Source of the DNA: Amia ocellicauda
Taxonomy: Eukaryota > Chordata > Actinopteri > Amiiformes > Amiidae
Direction: 5' to 3'
Length of the DNA: 64,000 nucleotides
Assembly: GCF_036373705.1 (NCBI RefSeq)
Contig: NC_089853.1
Location: 1,900,001-1,964,000, forward strand
Shown: positions 47,727 through 59,232 of the stretch, in pieces
Numbering within the stretch: the first letter of the stretch is position 1
Layout: each line of letters opens with the position of its first letter
Position numbers and translations under genes: made by a program
Notes under the pieces: generated by a model
What the model saw: only the letters and a program-made list of their open reading frames with translations
What the model was told of the DNA's origin: nothing
Database searches by the model: none

Positions 47727-47791
<65 letters not shown>

Positions 47792-49075
47792 CGATCAGCC
47801 ATAACATTATGACCACCTGCCTAATATTGTGAAGGTCCCCCTTTTGCCGCCAAAACAGCCCTGACCCGTCGAGGCATGGACTCCACTAGACCTCTGAAGG
47901 TGTGCTGTGGTATCTGGCACCAAGACGTTAGCAGCAGATCCTTTAAGTCCTGTAAGTTGCGAGGTGGGGCCTCCATGGATCGGACTTGTTTGTCCAGCAC
48001 ATCCCACAGATGCTCGATTGGATTGAGATCTGGGGAATATGGAGGCCAAGTCAACACCTTGAACTCGTTGTTGTGTTCCTCAAACCATTCCTGAACCATT
48101 TTTGCTTTGTGGCAGGGCGCATCATCCTGCTGAAAGAGGCCAATGCCATCAGGGAATACAGTTTCCATGAAACGGTGTACATGGTCTGCATAATGCTTAG
48201 GTAGGTGATACGTGTTAAAGTAACATCCACATGAATGGCAGGACCCAAGGTTTCCCAGCAGAACATTGCCCAAAGCATCACACTGCCTCCACCAGCTTGC
48301 CTTCTTCCCATAGTGCATCCTGGTGCCATGTGTTCTCCCGGTAAGCGACGCACACGCACCCGGCCATCCATGTGATGTAAAAGAAAACGTGATTCATCAG
48401 ACCAGGCCACCTTCTTCCATTGCTCCGTGGTCCAGTTCTGATGCTCACGTGCCCATTGTAGGCGCTTTCGGCAGTGGACAGGGGTCAGCATGGGCACCCT
48501 GACTGGTCTGCGGCTACGCAGCCCCATACGCATCAAACTGCGATGCACTGTGTGTTCTGACACCTTTCTATCAGAACCAGCATTCACTTTTTCAGCAATG
48601 TGAGCTACAGTAGCTCGTCTGTTGGATTGGACCTCACGGGCCAGCCTTCACTCCCCACGTGCATCAGTGAGCCTTGGCCGCCCTTGACCCTGTCGCCGGT
48701 TCACCAATTTTCCTTCCTTGGTCCACTTTTGATAGGTACTGACCTCTGCAGACCGGGAACACCCCACAAGAGCTGCAGTTTTGGAGATGCTCTGACCCAG
48801 TCGTCTAGCCATCACAATTTGGCCCTTGTCAAAGTCGCTCAGATCCTTACGCTTGCCCATTTTTCCTGCTTCTAACACATCAACTTTGAGGACAAAATGT
48901 GCACTTGCTGCCTAATATATCCCACCCACTGACAGGTGCCATGATAACGAGATTATCAGTGTTATTCACTTCACCTGTCAGTGGTCATAATGTTATGGCT
49001 GATCGGTGTATAAAAGCCTCTCAAGCTGTATATATATACACATATACATATATTGTATACTGACTTATTAATATA

Positions 49076-49131
<56 letters not shown>

Positions 49132-51269
49132 GTGTGTGATATTTGCTGTATATTATTTTACAGGATTTTAATTACAGATTTAGGAAGAGAGCGTGGGTAC
49201 ACGAAAATAAAAAAGTCCCCTGACTCACAGTAAATGCCTGCCATGACTATCTGTGGTTTCATTCATAACCTATCATTGCAATTCTTGATTAACTGACATG
49301 TCTTTTAGATTCTTACCTCATCCAACTGGAAACCTGCGTGTTGTCCACAGGAAGAGCATTCTAAATTTACTTTCAGCCCATATCTGCATCTCACATGATC
49401 CCCATCTGCATCATGAGCCACAAAGATGTACCTTCTTTGACAGTTCTGAGGAACACTTGGAAAATCATATATTTAATAATAAAATAACTCATAACAAGTC
49501 ATGATATAGGTGTACGATATATAAGTTATAGAGGATGACAATGCTAGTGAAAGCTATGAAGAGAGGTCATCATTAGACAAAAAATAAATCATGAATCATC
49601 AACTTCTAAATGGAATTTTGATTTTGGTTAATAAATAATTTGTAAACAATACTTCTATAAAATAGTATTCTCTAACACAAAAAGGAAATTGGGTGACAGT
49701 ACCATTATAAGTGAAACTGCTGCTAAAAGTTTCAATATTTACACAGGTATGTACTTAAAGTAACACTAGCTTACCGCATTACAGGTGGCATTGTTGTAAC
49801 AGGAGATCTGTTAGGTTCACTGGTATCTGATCTTTTTCCAAGATCCACGTCAGTCAAAAGCTGCCAAGAGGGATCGCCAACTGAACTGGAGACCCAGCAG
49901 CAGCTTGATTCTCTATAGCAGAGTTATAACAAGTATGGAAAGGTGAGAAATTCATATAATGAAATTATATGTTTTATATTTGTACATTAATTGTACTCTT
50001 CAGTTCTTCTAGACCTGACAGACTGACTTACCGTAGTTGAAATGGTTTGTCACTTGGCATGTTTCTGATCATGAATCCCTCTGCCTGACACCAACTCACT
50101 CCTAAAGGATCGTTGTCTATTTTTCCATACTGAAAATTAGCAATGTTGCCACAGTTCCCAGAATAGCACTGCCATTGAAACTCCTGATGGCAGCCAGTTC
50201 TGAAGGACTCCTTGTATCGAAAGTCCACCTGGAAATTAAAGTAATCTACTTTTATCATCTTTCAGTCCAACAAAATGATCTGCAATCCTATTGCTCATCA
50301 GTTCAATCAGTTTTCAAATTGTGATCATTACAGTTTCATGCAGTACATGAAACAAGAAGACTTGTTTGAGAATGTTCTTTCCCACTCAGTAATCCTCTCC
50401 AGCTAACCCAGATTTTGGTTGATGTATTTCCATGACTTTTTAGTCTTAGAATTCCTTTATTCTAATATGGTTAATCTAAATGTATCACAATTTAAATATC
50501 ACATAATTATTCTTCAGAATGGATCCATGGGTATGAAAAAAAAAAGTTCTACTCTGTAAGAAACTAGGTTTGTTAGCTATGGGAGTTTTAGGACTATGGT
50601 GATGCTAGGGGTCCCGGACTTGGAAATTTGGCTAAAGCAGATGCTAAACAAAAGAGATGAAAGAAGACGTTTTACAGAAATGTTTTAACAATGTCTCAGT
50701 TTCATGCACTATTTTTTTTTTCTAAGATTCCAATGAATTTTTGCTGTTGCAATTAGTGTATATGTATGATGTATGGCTTTCTTCCAGTTCTTCCAGCATT
50801 TAACTTGATTACTGTAAGCATTACCACTGTCACCTGTAGTCTTGGAATATTCAGAACTAAAAGACCATACTGTTATGTTCCTATCCATGTTAAAATGTGT
50901 TCTCCGAATTGTGAATTACTTTACACTTAATTATTTCTAGCCAATTAAATGCACTTGTGCAATACAGTGTACATATTTTTGTCATGGATGGAAATGTCTG
51001 CAAATTGTTACACGGCTGTGCCTCACTTGAGATCTAAGTGTGGATAATAAACAAGTAACTGTATATTAATTAAAATGTAAAAAATAACAATAGGTATAAT
51101 CACAAATAATTTGCCATAGGGACATAGGGAACAAAAATAAAATTACCCTGAAAGATCCATCTGGGTTTCTTCCTTTGGGTCTGAAGGTCATGATCCCACC
51201 TTGCAAGTGGGAGGCGAATGATTTGGAGCCCAGGCTCAGACAGAGAAGCAGCAGTGCAATCACAGGCAT
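43903..51269 (-). CDS. ZP-domain type I membrane glycoprotein, gene C (13 exons, 831 aa)
   Basis: Exons: 51269-51147, 50228-50032, 49912-49775, 49455-49317, 47575-47035, 46807-46666, 46522-46364, 46271-46216, 45944-45772, 45608-45205, 44785-44689, 44538-44355, 44045-43903. All phases match gene A. Signal peptide [15 protein letters not shown], Cys-rich region 42-199, Thr-rich mucin-like linker about 250-365 (TTTTEDP and TTTTPYT type repeats), ZP module about 500-750, RHRR at 756-759, [11 protein letters not shown] 794-814, tail with YATL. Exons 11-13 and most of 10 differ from gene A by one residue (QVSAE here, QLSAE in A), while upstream exons are clearly diverged. Intron 4 carries a Tc1-like element and two microsatellites. 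Role inferred from the ZP family: extracellular filament or coat component. Confidence 0.88.
47731..47788. repeat. (TA)n microsatellite
   Basis: About 29 TA units, directly adjoining the left end of the Tc1-like element, which targets TA. Confidence 0.97.
47789..49008 (-). mobile_element. Tc1-like DNA transposon, 1220 bp, in intron 4 of gene C
   Basis: Terminal inverted repeats CACCGATCAGCCATAACATT at 47789 and the complement ending at 49008 are flanked by TA (47787-47788 and 49009-49010). One transposase gene lies on the minus strand. This is a different family from the element at 16030, with unrelated termini. Confidence 0.95.
47821..48878 (-). pseudogene. Tc1-like transposase, broken
   Basis: The N-terminus (48878-48648) has [20 protein letters not shown] and a helix-turn-helix, then a TGA after DARGE. 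The frame reopens at 48587-48051 with [18 protein letters not shown] and the first Asp in [12 protein letters not shown] frameshift near 48200 leads to 47821 with [12 protein letters not shown] and [12 protein letters not shown]. As in the element at 16030, I count 36 residues between the second Asp and the Glu. Confidence 0.88.
49077..49138. repeat. (TG)n microsatellite
   Basis: About 30 TG units with one CG interruption, in intron 4 of gene C. Confidence 0.97.
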
Positions 51270-51323
51270 TGTGGCTGGATCTCAGTGCTCACAAAATTTA
51301 GTGAAATCACAAGAAATGATCGG

Positions 51324-51330
51324 TTTTATA
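51324..51330 (-). promoter_or_regulatory. TATA box of gene C
   Basis: TATAAAA on the minus strand, 55 bases upstream of the start codon. Gene A has TACATAAA at 53 bases. Confidence 0.55.
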
Positions 51331-54300
51331 CAGTCATTATTGGATAACAAAATATCATTGACTGTAAAACTAACCACAAAAATGTATTGGTATGAGGAAA
51401 GTATTATTATAACTGGCCTGTTCCAATACACCTGGCTAATTTAGTAAACAGTCTATGAAGAAGGAAGTATTTTGAAACAAAATCCAAAATAAAATTCTCA
51501 TTGCAGCCTAAAGGTCACAATGCCCACCACAATTTAAACTACACATACATCATTCATTTTAATGTATACAAAGCATACACATGCATTTCAGCAACATATT
51601 TATATTGCAGTGACATTAATACATTATTGGTAAATGGTTTATAAAGCAGTTAGAAACCAATAATTCCATTGATAAATGATCAATAAACCTTTACAAGATA
51701 TGATTTATCATTTATAATATTAATGATAAATTAGCAATTAGGAAATGGTGAGAAACTCTGAAAGGTATTGACACTACGTAGATCTCATTATGTTTCACCT
51801 GACATTCCAGAGTGTTTAAACCCATTTTGACTCGCATACCAGGAAGCATCTCCTGACCCACTCAATGTGCAAACAGTGCGTTGAGTTGTACGACTTTCCC
51901 ATTTATCTGACAGATCAAACCATCTTCAGTGAGACATTCCAAACTTTAAAATGAATGCACTGTTAACACCTTAGCCATATGTGCTGTTTGAAAAGATAAA
52001 AACTGAATGAAGTTGAATTTGAAAGGACCACAGGAGAGCCTCTTCTCACACTGCGCTATAGCCAAGGTCAAACGTTACATTCATGGGTGAGCATGATTTT
52101 TATTTATCCTAATAATCATGGGACTGGCAGTTCTGATAATTTTATCTGTAATGCTATAATTAGATACAAACTGAAATATCAGCTCCCCTAGTAATAATGA
52201 ACCAAAATATGCCAATCAACAGAAAATTACAAATTAATTGGTTGGGTTACTGGTTAATCTGTATTTAAACAAAGCTCAAGTATGAGACCAAAATGCGAGT
52301 TATAAATTAACGGATGGAGGAAAACATCTAAAATAACTTTTTGACCTGGGCGAGCATGTACCTTGCTAATATATCACTGAAACCATAAATAAATTATTCC
52401 TTAATATTGAGTTGATTATTTGATAAAGGAATCAAACTCTTCAGTCTGATATATTGGGTTGTTGAGCCTTTTAACATATGTATACATGTATAAATTAACA
52501 GATGCATGTGTGAAGTGAAAAAGTACTTATTCTGGACATCTTAAACAAATATAACTTGCTTTGTGATCTATTAAATAGTCTGTAACAACTTGAGGTTTCT
52601 TGTTGAATGTAACTGGTGCAGCTTTTAAAATATTTTCCAAACCATACACATTTAAAAGGTGGGAAATGACATTGCCTTTACTATACTGAGCAATTCATTC
52701 TTAATTCCCATCATCTGTTCTATCTTGCTTGGATTAATGTCAAATTAAGTTCATTCTAGGCAGGATGTGTACAACACATTTCACATTTTCACGATTAAAT
52801 GATACCAAACCAACAGCATGAAACATGAGATACAATTACTCAATTCATCATTATCACCTGACCCACCAAGACTGTATGTGGATCAACAACTTCATACAGA
52901 AAAATATTTAAGGCATGCCTTACAGATGCATTTTTTCTATTAACTTGCAAAAGAATATGAAAATCTAGAAGGACTTTGACACAGGATATTCATTTCCTAG
53001 GGTTATGCAAATCCATAATACAAAGAACAAAAACATCATCCTCCTTATCAAAAAGCTTTGGTAATTTAAGATGCAACAGAAAGCACGTCAGCACTGACAA
53101 AACCTGTTCCCAAAGCATTAGTGTGGACTGGGGAATCTGAACAACTACGAATTACATTTAAACTTTTGTCATATGGATCAAGTTGTATTAGAGTCCTAAA
53201 CACAAAGCAACTTATAGGCAACAATGCACTAAAATGGGAGTTAGGGCTCCCTTGCAATCTTCTACACTGCCATGGGTTTCAGTTTCAAACCCTTGAGCTT
53301 ATCAAGGTTATCCTGAATGGTTAAAGACCCCTCCTCTTGGTTGAAAATGATGTCACAGCCATGAACATAGAAATTGAAGCATTTCTTTCAAAATAGAGTT
53401 TTACCTGTCTAATATATCTGTAGCTTTATGCAAGGTAGAGATGTTCCATTCTGGTGGTTTATATGGAGGCCAGAAGAGGAGGATGTGTCATTAATACAGC
53501 CCAGAGCACAGCGGGTATTCAGACATGAAATAACACAGCTGATGAATACCTGAAACCATAAGTGTCTACGTTAGAGAGCACATTGATGCATGCATTTAGA
53601 TTAAGCTGTTAAACAAAACAACTTCTCGCCTTACTAAACCCATGTGTAAACTGCAACCATCAACAGGTTGACCATTTTCTGTGCCTGGGAATGTCTTATA
53701 CACTTTGAAGCGATTTAACCTTCTAACCTTCATGTTGATTATATATGGTCTCAACAAGGACACCTAACTGAACACTGATAATTGGATGAACATACTCACA
53801 TTGTACTGCAGTGGATTTTAAACTATTCTTTTCAGATGCAAATGCCAAGGAGTTGTGTCTACATTAAGAAAAAATTAACTGTAGCAGATAAGGATGAAGA
53901 TATTTTAAGTACTTGTGAATATTGCTGTGACAGTGTAGGGGGTGTCCACACTGTCTGGGCTCTAAGGAGCGGTTTAAGAGACACGATACATGGGGATGTG
54001 GGGAAATAAGACTGTTTATTCACAGTGCTCAGTGTGCAAGTGTGCAAAACAAAACAAAAACAAAACAAAACCTAACTCCTCTGGAGCCTAGCTAAACACA
54101 TAAACGGGTCCCTCTCTATAATCTAAACATAAACACAAGCACACACAGCAACCAAGTTCAATCTGTAATGTAAAGTCATGGTCAATGTTCAAAGCACAGT
54201 TCATTATTCAGAAATCCGTCTTCTCGCTCTTCCTCTCACACACATACTCACTCCAAAGCTCTCCCCTACCTCCACATTACACACATAGGAAGTGGATTCA

Positions 54301-54614
54301 GTTTTATGGAGGAGGGGAGACAGAGGGAACAGCAGGTCAGGTGTAGGCCACCTACAGAACATAAATGAAACGATTTCAAATATTTAATCATTTCTAAGTA
54401 GGTCTGACTGGCATTTCAAGATGAGAAAACCCCATATTCAATCTAAACATTCAGAGAAACGTACAGGAAAAGAGAAAATGCATATAATTATAATTGTATA
54501 CACATATAAATGTACACATATGCACTCAAGCCTGTTTATGAAACTATATCAGTTTCGAAAATGTTGTAAATGTGACTCATGCTGAATAAGTAAACAAACC
54601 CATCTGTTAGGATG
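51331..54614. other. 5' flank of gene C; no gene recognised
   Basis: 51927-52097 matches 17981-18142. The remainder is AT-rich without supported exons. 53930-54110 contains A-rich and C-rich stretches that may be an old repeat. Confidence 0.5.
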
Positions 54615-54970
54615 TTATAATACACTGGGTGATTGGGGTTGACTTGTCGACACCATGAAGAGTTGGGTGTTGTGAGAGCAGTGGGCTTTAATGCTCATGT
54701 GCAATATCTCCTCCAGTTGTACATCCACTGGGTAAGTGCTGGGATTGATTAGGATTATGAAAATGCTACTGTCATAGAACTCGAATGCATAGATGAAGCA
54801 TCCAAAGCCTGGTTCAGTGAACACATAAGCCATCTTGTGGTCTTCAAAGGCACTCAACACCTTGCTGGGTTTGGGGAAGGAGCAGGAAAATGGAATCTCC
54901 ACAAGACGCTTCCTGGTAATGATGTCTTGAGGCTGGCCAAACGTAATCTCATTCTTGAAAAGACTTGTTT
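54615..54970 (-). pseudogene. Orphan ZP-C exon (exon 10 homologue)
   Basis: The minus strand encodes IITRKRLVEIPFSCSFPKPS, then MAYVFTEPGFGCFIYAFEFY and NTQLFMVST, matching exon 10 of genes A-C ([19 protein letters not shown] and so on). The 5' splice region is lost, a frameshift follows NTQLF, and no neighbouring exon was found. It marks a further array member upstream of gene C. Confidence 0.8.
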
Positions 54971-55651
54971 TATAAAAAAATATTCTGCTGGGCAAATTAA
55001 TGCACTTTAACCAAACTACTGTATATGTCATGTCTCAACCCTGACCTCACCACTAGATGTCACTCTTGCCTTAGCTTTCTGCCTCATTCCCTCACTGATA
55101 ATTCAATAATCATCACGGTCTCTTACCTTGATTACGGCACCTGTCTCTCATTCCCTTGCACTACACATCTATATATACCCTTTTGTTCTGGACAGCTAGT
55201 GCTAAGTCTAGTCTTCGTTTACAATACATTTCCAAGCCCTGATCTCTTGCTAGCCTTCTTCTTGTACCTGACTCCTGCTTAACTATTTGACTCCGCTTTC
55301 TGGATTTCCTCCGTGGACCTGTTTGACTGATAGATTGATCCCGTGATTGTTTCCCGAGAACGACTACTGGTTCAGCCCTTCTTAGTACTTTTGCCTGGTT
55401 TTTGTCCCTGTCTCCCATTACCTGTTAAGCCCTGCACCTGGGTCCTCCACGCACCTGTCTGTCAAGCCATCAACTAACCAGCCTGACCCAGTCCCACACT
55501 CAGTTTCATTAAAACTGGAAAACTGATGCAACTCGGCCGCACATGCCTGTCTTTAGAAGAAAGACAATGAAGAATCCAACAGTGTCTCTGTCTGTACTGT
55601 GGCCAATTAGGTCACTTTCGTGACTCCTGCCCTAACCGTTCCAGTATCCCC

Positions 55652-56069
55652 ATGATGACCCAGGATGATGGCGCACGTTCGAGACACTGTCCGCTTGTCA
55701 CCGCAGTTCAATGTCGTGTTCAAGTCAAGATCCAGTTGGGTGATAACAGTACATTTGTGTCTGCTCTGCTTGATTCAGGGACCGCAGGCAACTTCATTAA
55801 CCGGACGACAGCAAATCAGCTTTGCATCCCTCTCTCTCCGTGTGATCCTCCACTCTGTGTCAATTGACAATCAACCTATCGGTTCCGGCCAGGTTTCTCA
55901 GCAAACCATCCCCATCATTCTTCACATTGGGCTTATGCACTCAGAAACTTTGCGCTTCCTGGCTATTAATTCCCCGGGGGTTGACGTAATTCTTGGACTT
56001 CCATGGCTCACTCACCATGATGCCACTATCTATTGGAAGAGGGGGGGAAATACTTTCCTGGGGACCTGA
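55652..56069 (+). pseudogene. Gypsy protease
   Basis: FVSALLDSGTAGNFI gives the retropepsin active-site Asp. After a frame change (55867 to 55665-frame) PIILHIGLMHSETLRFLAI and GVDVILGLPWLTHHDATIYW complete the domain. Confidence 0.8.
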
Positions 56070-56219
56070 CTGCTTTTCCCATCGCCTGTCTTTTCCTTGC
56101 AGAGCAACACACATCAAGAGCCCTGTCCTTTCCACTCCTTGCTAATTTCCCTCAGAGTACCAGGACCTGGCAGCAGTTTTCAATAAAACTCCAGCTTCAC
56201 GACTACCTCCCCATCAGTC

Positions 56220-56677
56220 ATGGGACTTCCAGGCACTACTCCTCCCAGGGGTCACATATATCCTCTTTCCCTCCCAGAGTCTCGAGCCATGGAGGAGTAC
56301 ATCAGGGAAGCTCTGGAACAGGGAATTATTCGCCCCTCAACATCACCTGCTGCGGCAACTTTCTTTTTTGTGGCCAAGAAAGATGGCAGACTTCGGCCAT
56401 GCACAGATTATAGAGGACTTAATTCTGTTACTGTGAAATACCGCTACCCCCTGCCCTTGGTGCCAGCTGCGTTAGAACAGGTTTGGGGAGCCCATTTTTC
56501 ACTAAATTGGACCAGTGCAGTGCATACAATCTGATCCGAATAAAGGAGGGGGATGAGTGGAAGACGACCTTTCTTACAACTAGTGGCTACTATGAGTACC
56601 TCGTCATGCCCTTCAGACTAATAAATGCTCCATCAGTTTTCCAAGCTTTTGTTAATGAGATACCGATCAGCATGTAA
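56220..56677 (+). pseudogene. Gypsy reverse transcriptase, N-terminal half
   Basis: Motifs: [40 protein letters not shown], then in a shifted frame [40 protein letters not shown]. The YxDD box should follow, but the sequence changes to unrelated DNA at about 56677. Confidence 0.85.
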
Positions 56678-57410
56678 GACCTCATTTACTGTATTTACTT
56701 GTGTATATTGGAATTTGTACAATATATTATGCTTTGAATTGCTTTGTATTATGTAAATTTGAATTTGTAATGTTTGATGCTGAAGAGGCTGGGGCTCAAA
56801 GGGTTAAATAGTTTTGGGTTCTGAAAATCCTCCACTTTGGGGAAGTTAAGATGAGGAATTCTATGTGACTAACTCTGTCCTTGTCTATACTTAATGTTGT
56901 CTGTACTTGACATTCTTTTAGGACAAACAAGTATCCAGAATGTCTGTTGTTTTCTCTGTGGTTCTCAAGAGAAACCGTCAAAATATTCTCGGACTGCTCC
57001 TCGTGGTGTGTGTTATGATAACGGACATAACTCCCTATCTGCTCAGCAACAAGATCTGTAATGCTGTAATATGTCCTAAAGAGACTGATATGTCTGAAGA
57101 GATTGGAAGAGAGTCTGTTGCGTCATGTACTATATCATATAAATGTGTGTATTTGTGGAAAGTGCCTTTGAGAAACTGTTTCCATAGAGACTGCCTCTAT
57201 GGGTATTTTTCTCCCAAGCTGCTTGTATTTGCAATAAACTTCTATCTTCACATACTTCTGGTTCATCGGTCTGACTTATTGGGAAAAATCCATACACAGA
57301 TAAGTTTGGAATCAACAATGCCTTGTACTAAACTGTATTCTTGCACTTTGTATTGCGCTTATATTTTGTAAGTCATCCTAGATAATGCTGTGCCTATTAC
57401 AGAATGAACT
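56678..57410. other. Foreign segment inside the Gypsy RT, possibly an LTR
   Basis: It starts near TGTAAGACC (56675) and ends near CTATTACA, with AATAAA at 57233. It replaces the RT catalytic region. A 143-codon open frame (56940-57371) has no recognisable features. No clear target duplication was found. Confidence 0.35.
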
Positions 57411-57414
57411 ATAT

Positions 57415-58183
57415 GTCAAGTATATTCACAGACAAAGCATTGAATTTCTGGGATACTTAATCAATGCGGATGGTACACATGGACCCTGACAAGATTAAAG
57501 CAGTTACGGATTGGCTGCAGCCCCACCACATCAAGGAGTTACAACGTTTCCTTGGATTTGCAAATTTTTTACAGGTGCTTTATTCGTAACTTCAGCTCTA
57601 TTGCCTTGCCTCTCACTTCCTTTATTAAAGGATCTGCTCGCTCCCTGTTCTGATCCATGGCAGCGACTGACACTTTCCGAAGTCTGAAGAGCACTTTTAC
57701 TTCCGTGCCTATCCTACAACACCCAGATCCTTCTCTTCCCTTCATAGTCAAGGTTGATGCCTCAGAATCTAGAGTGGGTGCCATTCCCTCCCAACATCAT
57801 GGCCATCTAAACTATACCCGTGCACTATCTTCTCCTTAAAACTCTCCCCCTCTGAGCGCAACTACGATATAGGAAATCAAGAGCTCCTGGCTGTCAAGTT
57901 GGCGTTTGAGGAATGGTGACACTGGCTAGAGGGCACCGCACATCCCTTCCTGGTGCTTACGGACCACCGGAATCTGGAATACATACGGGCAGCGAAACAA
58001 CTCAATCCTCACCAGGCTCACTGGGCTCTGTTTAATACTCGATTTCAGTTCCACATTACTTACCGACCCGGATCAAAGAACACGGAAGCGGATGCTTTAT
58101 CTCAGCTGTTTGACAGCCATTCAACCATGCTCCCCGCAGAACCCATCATCCCTTCCACCTGCATTGTTGCTCCTATTTATTAG
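57415..58183 (+). pseudogene. Gypsy RT connection and RNase H
   Basis: [20 protein letters not shown] and [13 protein letters not shown] resume the RT thumb and connection. [10 protein letters not shown] (57740-57780) and [20 protein letters not shown] give RNase H, ending [11 protein letters not shown]. Several frame changes and a TGA at about 57918 break it. Confidence 0.8.
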
Positions 58184-58215
58184 AAAATCATGGATCAGAT
58201 CCAACAGGGGCACGC

Positions 58216-59105
58216 ATGAACGATCCTGCTCCACCTAATTGTCCACATAACCACATGTATGTCCCCATCTCTGTCTGTGCCCAGTTACTCCACTGTCTAC
58301 ATTCCACTCCTGCTTCTGGTCAACCTGGCATTAACCGTACCATCTCCTTGGTCCTGTGTAAATACTGGTGGCCCAGCCTGGTTAGTGATGTCACACGTTA
58401 TGTCACTGCTTGTACCACATGTGCCCAGTCCAAATCCCCCCCGACAACTCCCAGCAGGTCTTTAGGAGCCGCTTCCTGTCCTGCAGCGACTCTGGTCCCA
58501 CATTTCAATTGACATTCTCACAGATTTTCCCAATTCCCATTCTCACAGATCTTCCCAATTCCCAGGGCTATACCACGTTCCTTGTTGACATCGATCGTTT
58601 CTCCAAGATGTTCTGGCTCATCCCCTTGAAGGGACTTCCTACTGTTCTGCAGACAGCTGAGCTCCTTTTTTCTTTTGTTTTTCGGGTTTACGGGCTGCCA
58701 GAGGACATTGTGTCGGATTGAGACCCCCAGTTTACCTCACGGGTCTGGACTGCTTTCTTTAAGCACTTAACATTAACATTAGCCTCACCTCTGGTTACCA
58801 TCCTCAGTTTAATGGACAGTCAGAGAGGTTAAATCAAGAAATTGGCCATTTCCTACGTATATATTGCAGCACCTCTCAGCAGACTTGCAGTCAATTCTTG
58901 CCATGGGCTGAAGACGCACAGAATTCCCTCTCCTCTACTGGCTTAACACCATTTCAGTGTGTCCTTGCATATCAGCCTCCCCTGTTTCCCTGGCCAGGAG
59001 ATCCATCAGAAGTCCCGGCTGTGGATGAGTGGTTTCGACATTGTGATGAGGTCTGGCAGGCAGCCCATGTGCTATTACATGAGAAACATAAGAAACATAA
59101 GAAAG
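58216..59105 (+). pseudogene. Gypsy integrase
   Basis: The HHCC zinc region ends [13 protein letters not shown]. The core has [20 protein letters not shown] and GLPEDIVSD, with a TGA immediately after that Asp. It continues in another frame to [20 protein letters not shown] and [13 protein letters not shown], where the LINE cuts it off. There is no chromodomain. Confidence 0.85.
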
Positions 59106-59232
59106 TTTAGAAATGAGAGGAGGCCATTCGACCCGTCATGCTTGTTTTGTGTCTATTAATAACTTAGTGAACCAAGTCTGATTTTAAATGTTCTCAAATT
59201 TTCAGCTTCTACCACATCGCTGGGGAGTTTGT

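Larger units (their letters stand above)
55028..59105 (+). mobile_element. Second Gypsy-type element, decayed
   Basis: It starts with an LTR-like stretch (TGTCATGTCTCAACCCTGAC at 55028; CACTAGATGTCA shared with 79-98). Then follow a zinc knuckle CLYCGQLGHFRDSC at 55590, protease, RT, RNase H and integrase in plus orientation. Most of gag is missing. The integrase runs into the 3' end of a LINE at about 59084-59105. It is the same family as the antisense copy at 60-3770. Confidence 0.85.

Noticed and set aside
47731..49138. CRISPR-like or regulatory repeat array
   Set aside because: The repeats are simple TA and TG microsatellites around a Tc1-like element; there are no spacers of uniform length.
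56940..57371. 143-aa frame with hydrophobic stretches
   Set aside because: It lies in a segment with LTR-like features and contains no recognisable domain. It is open probably by chance.
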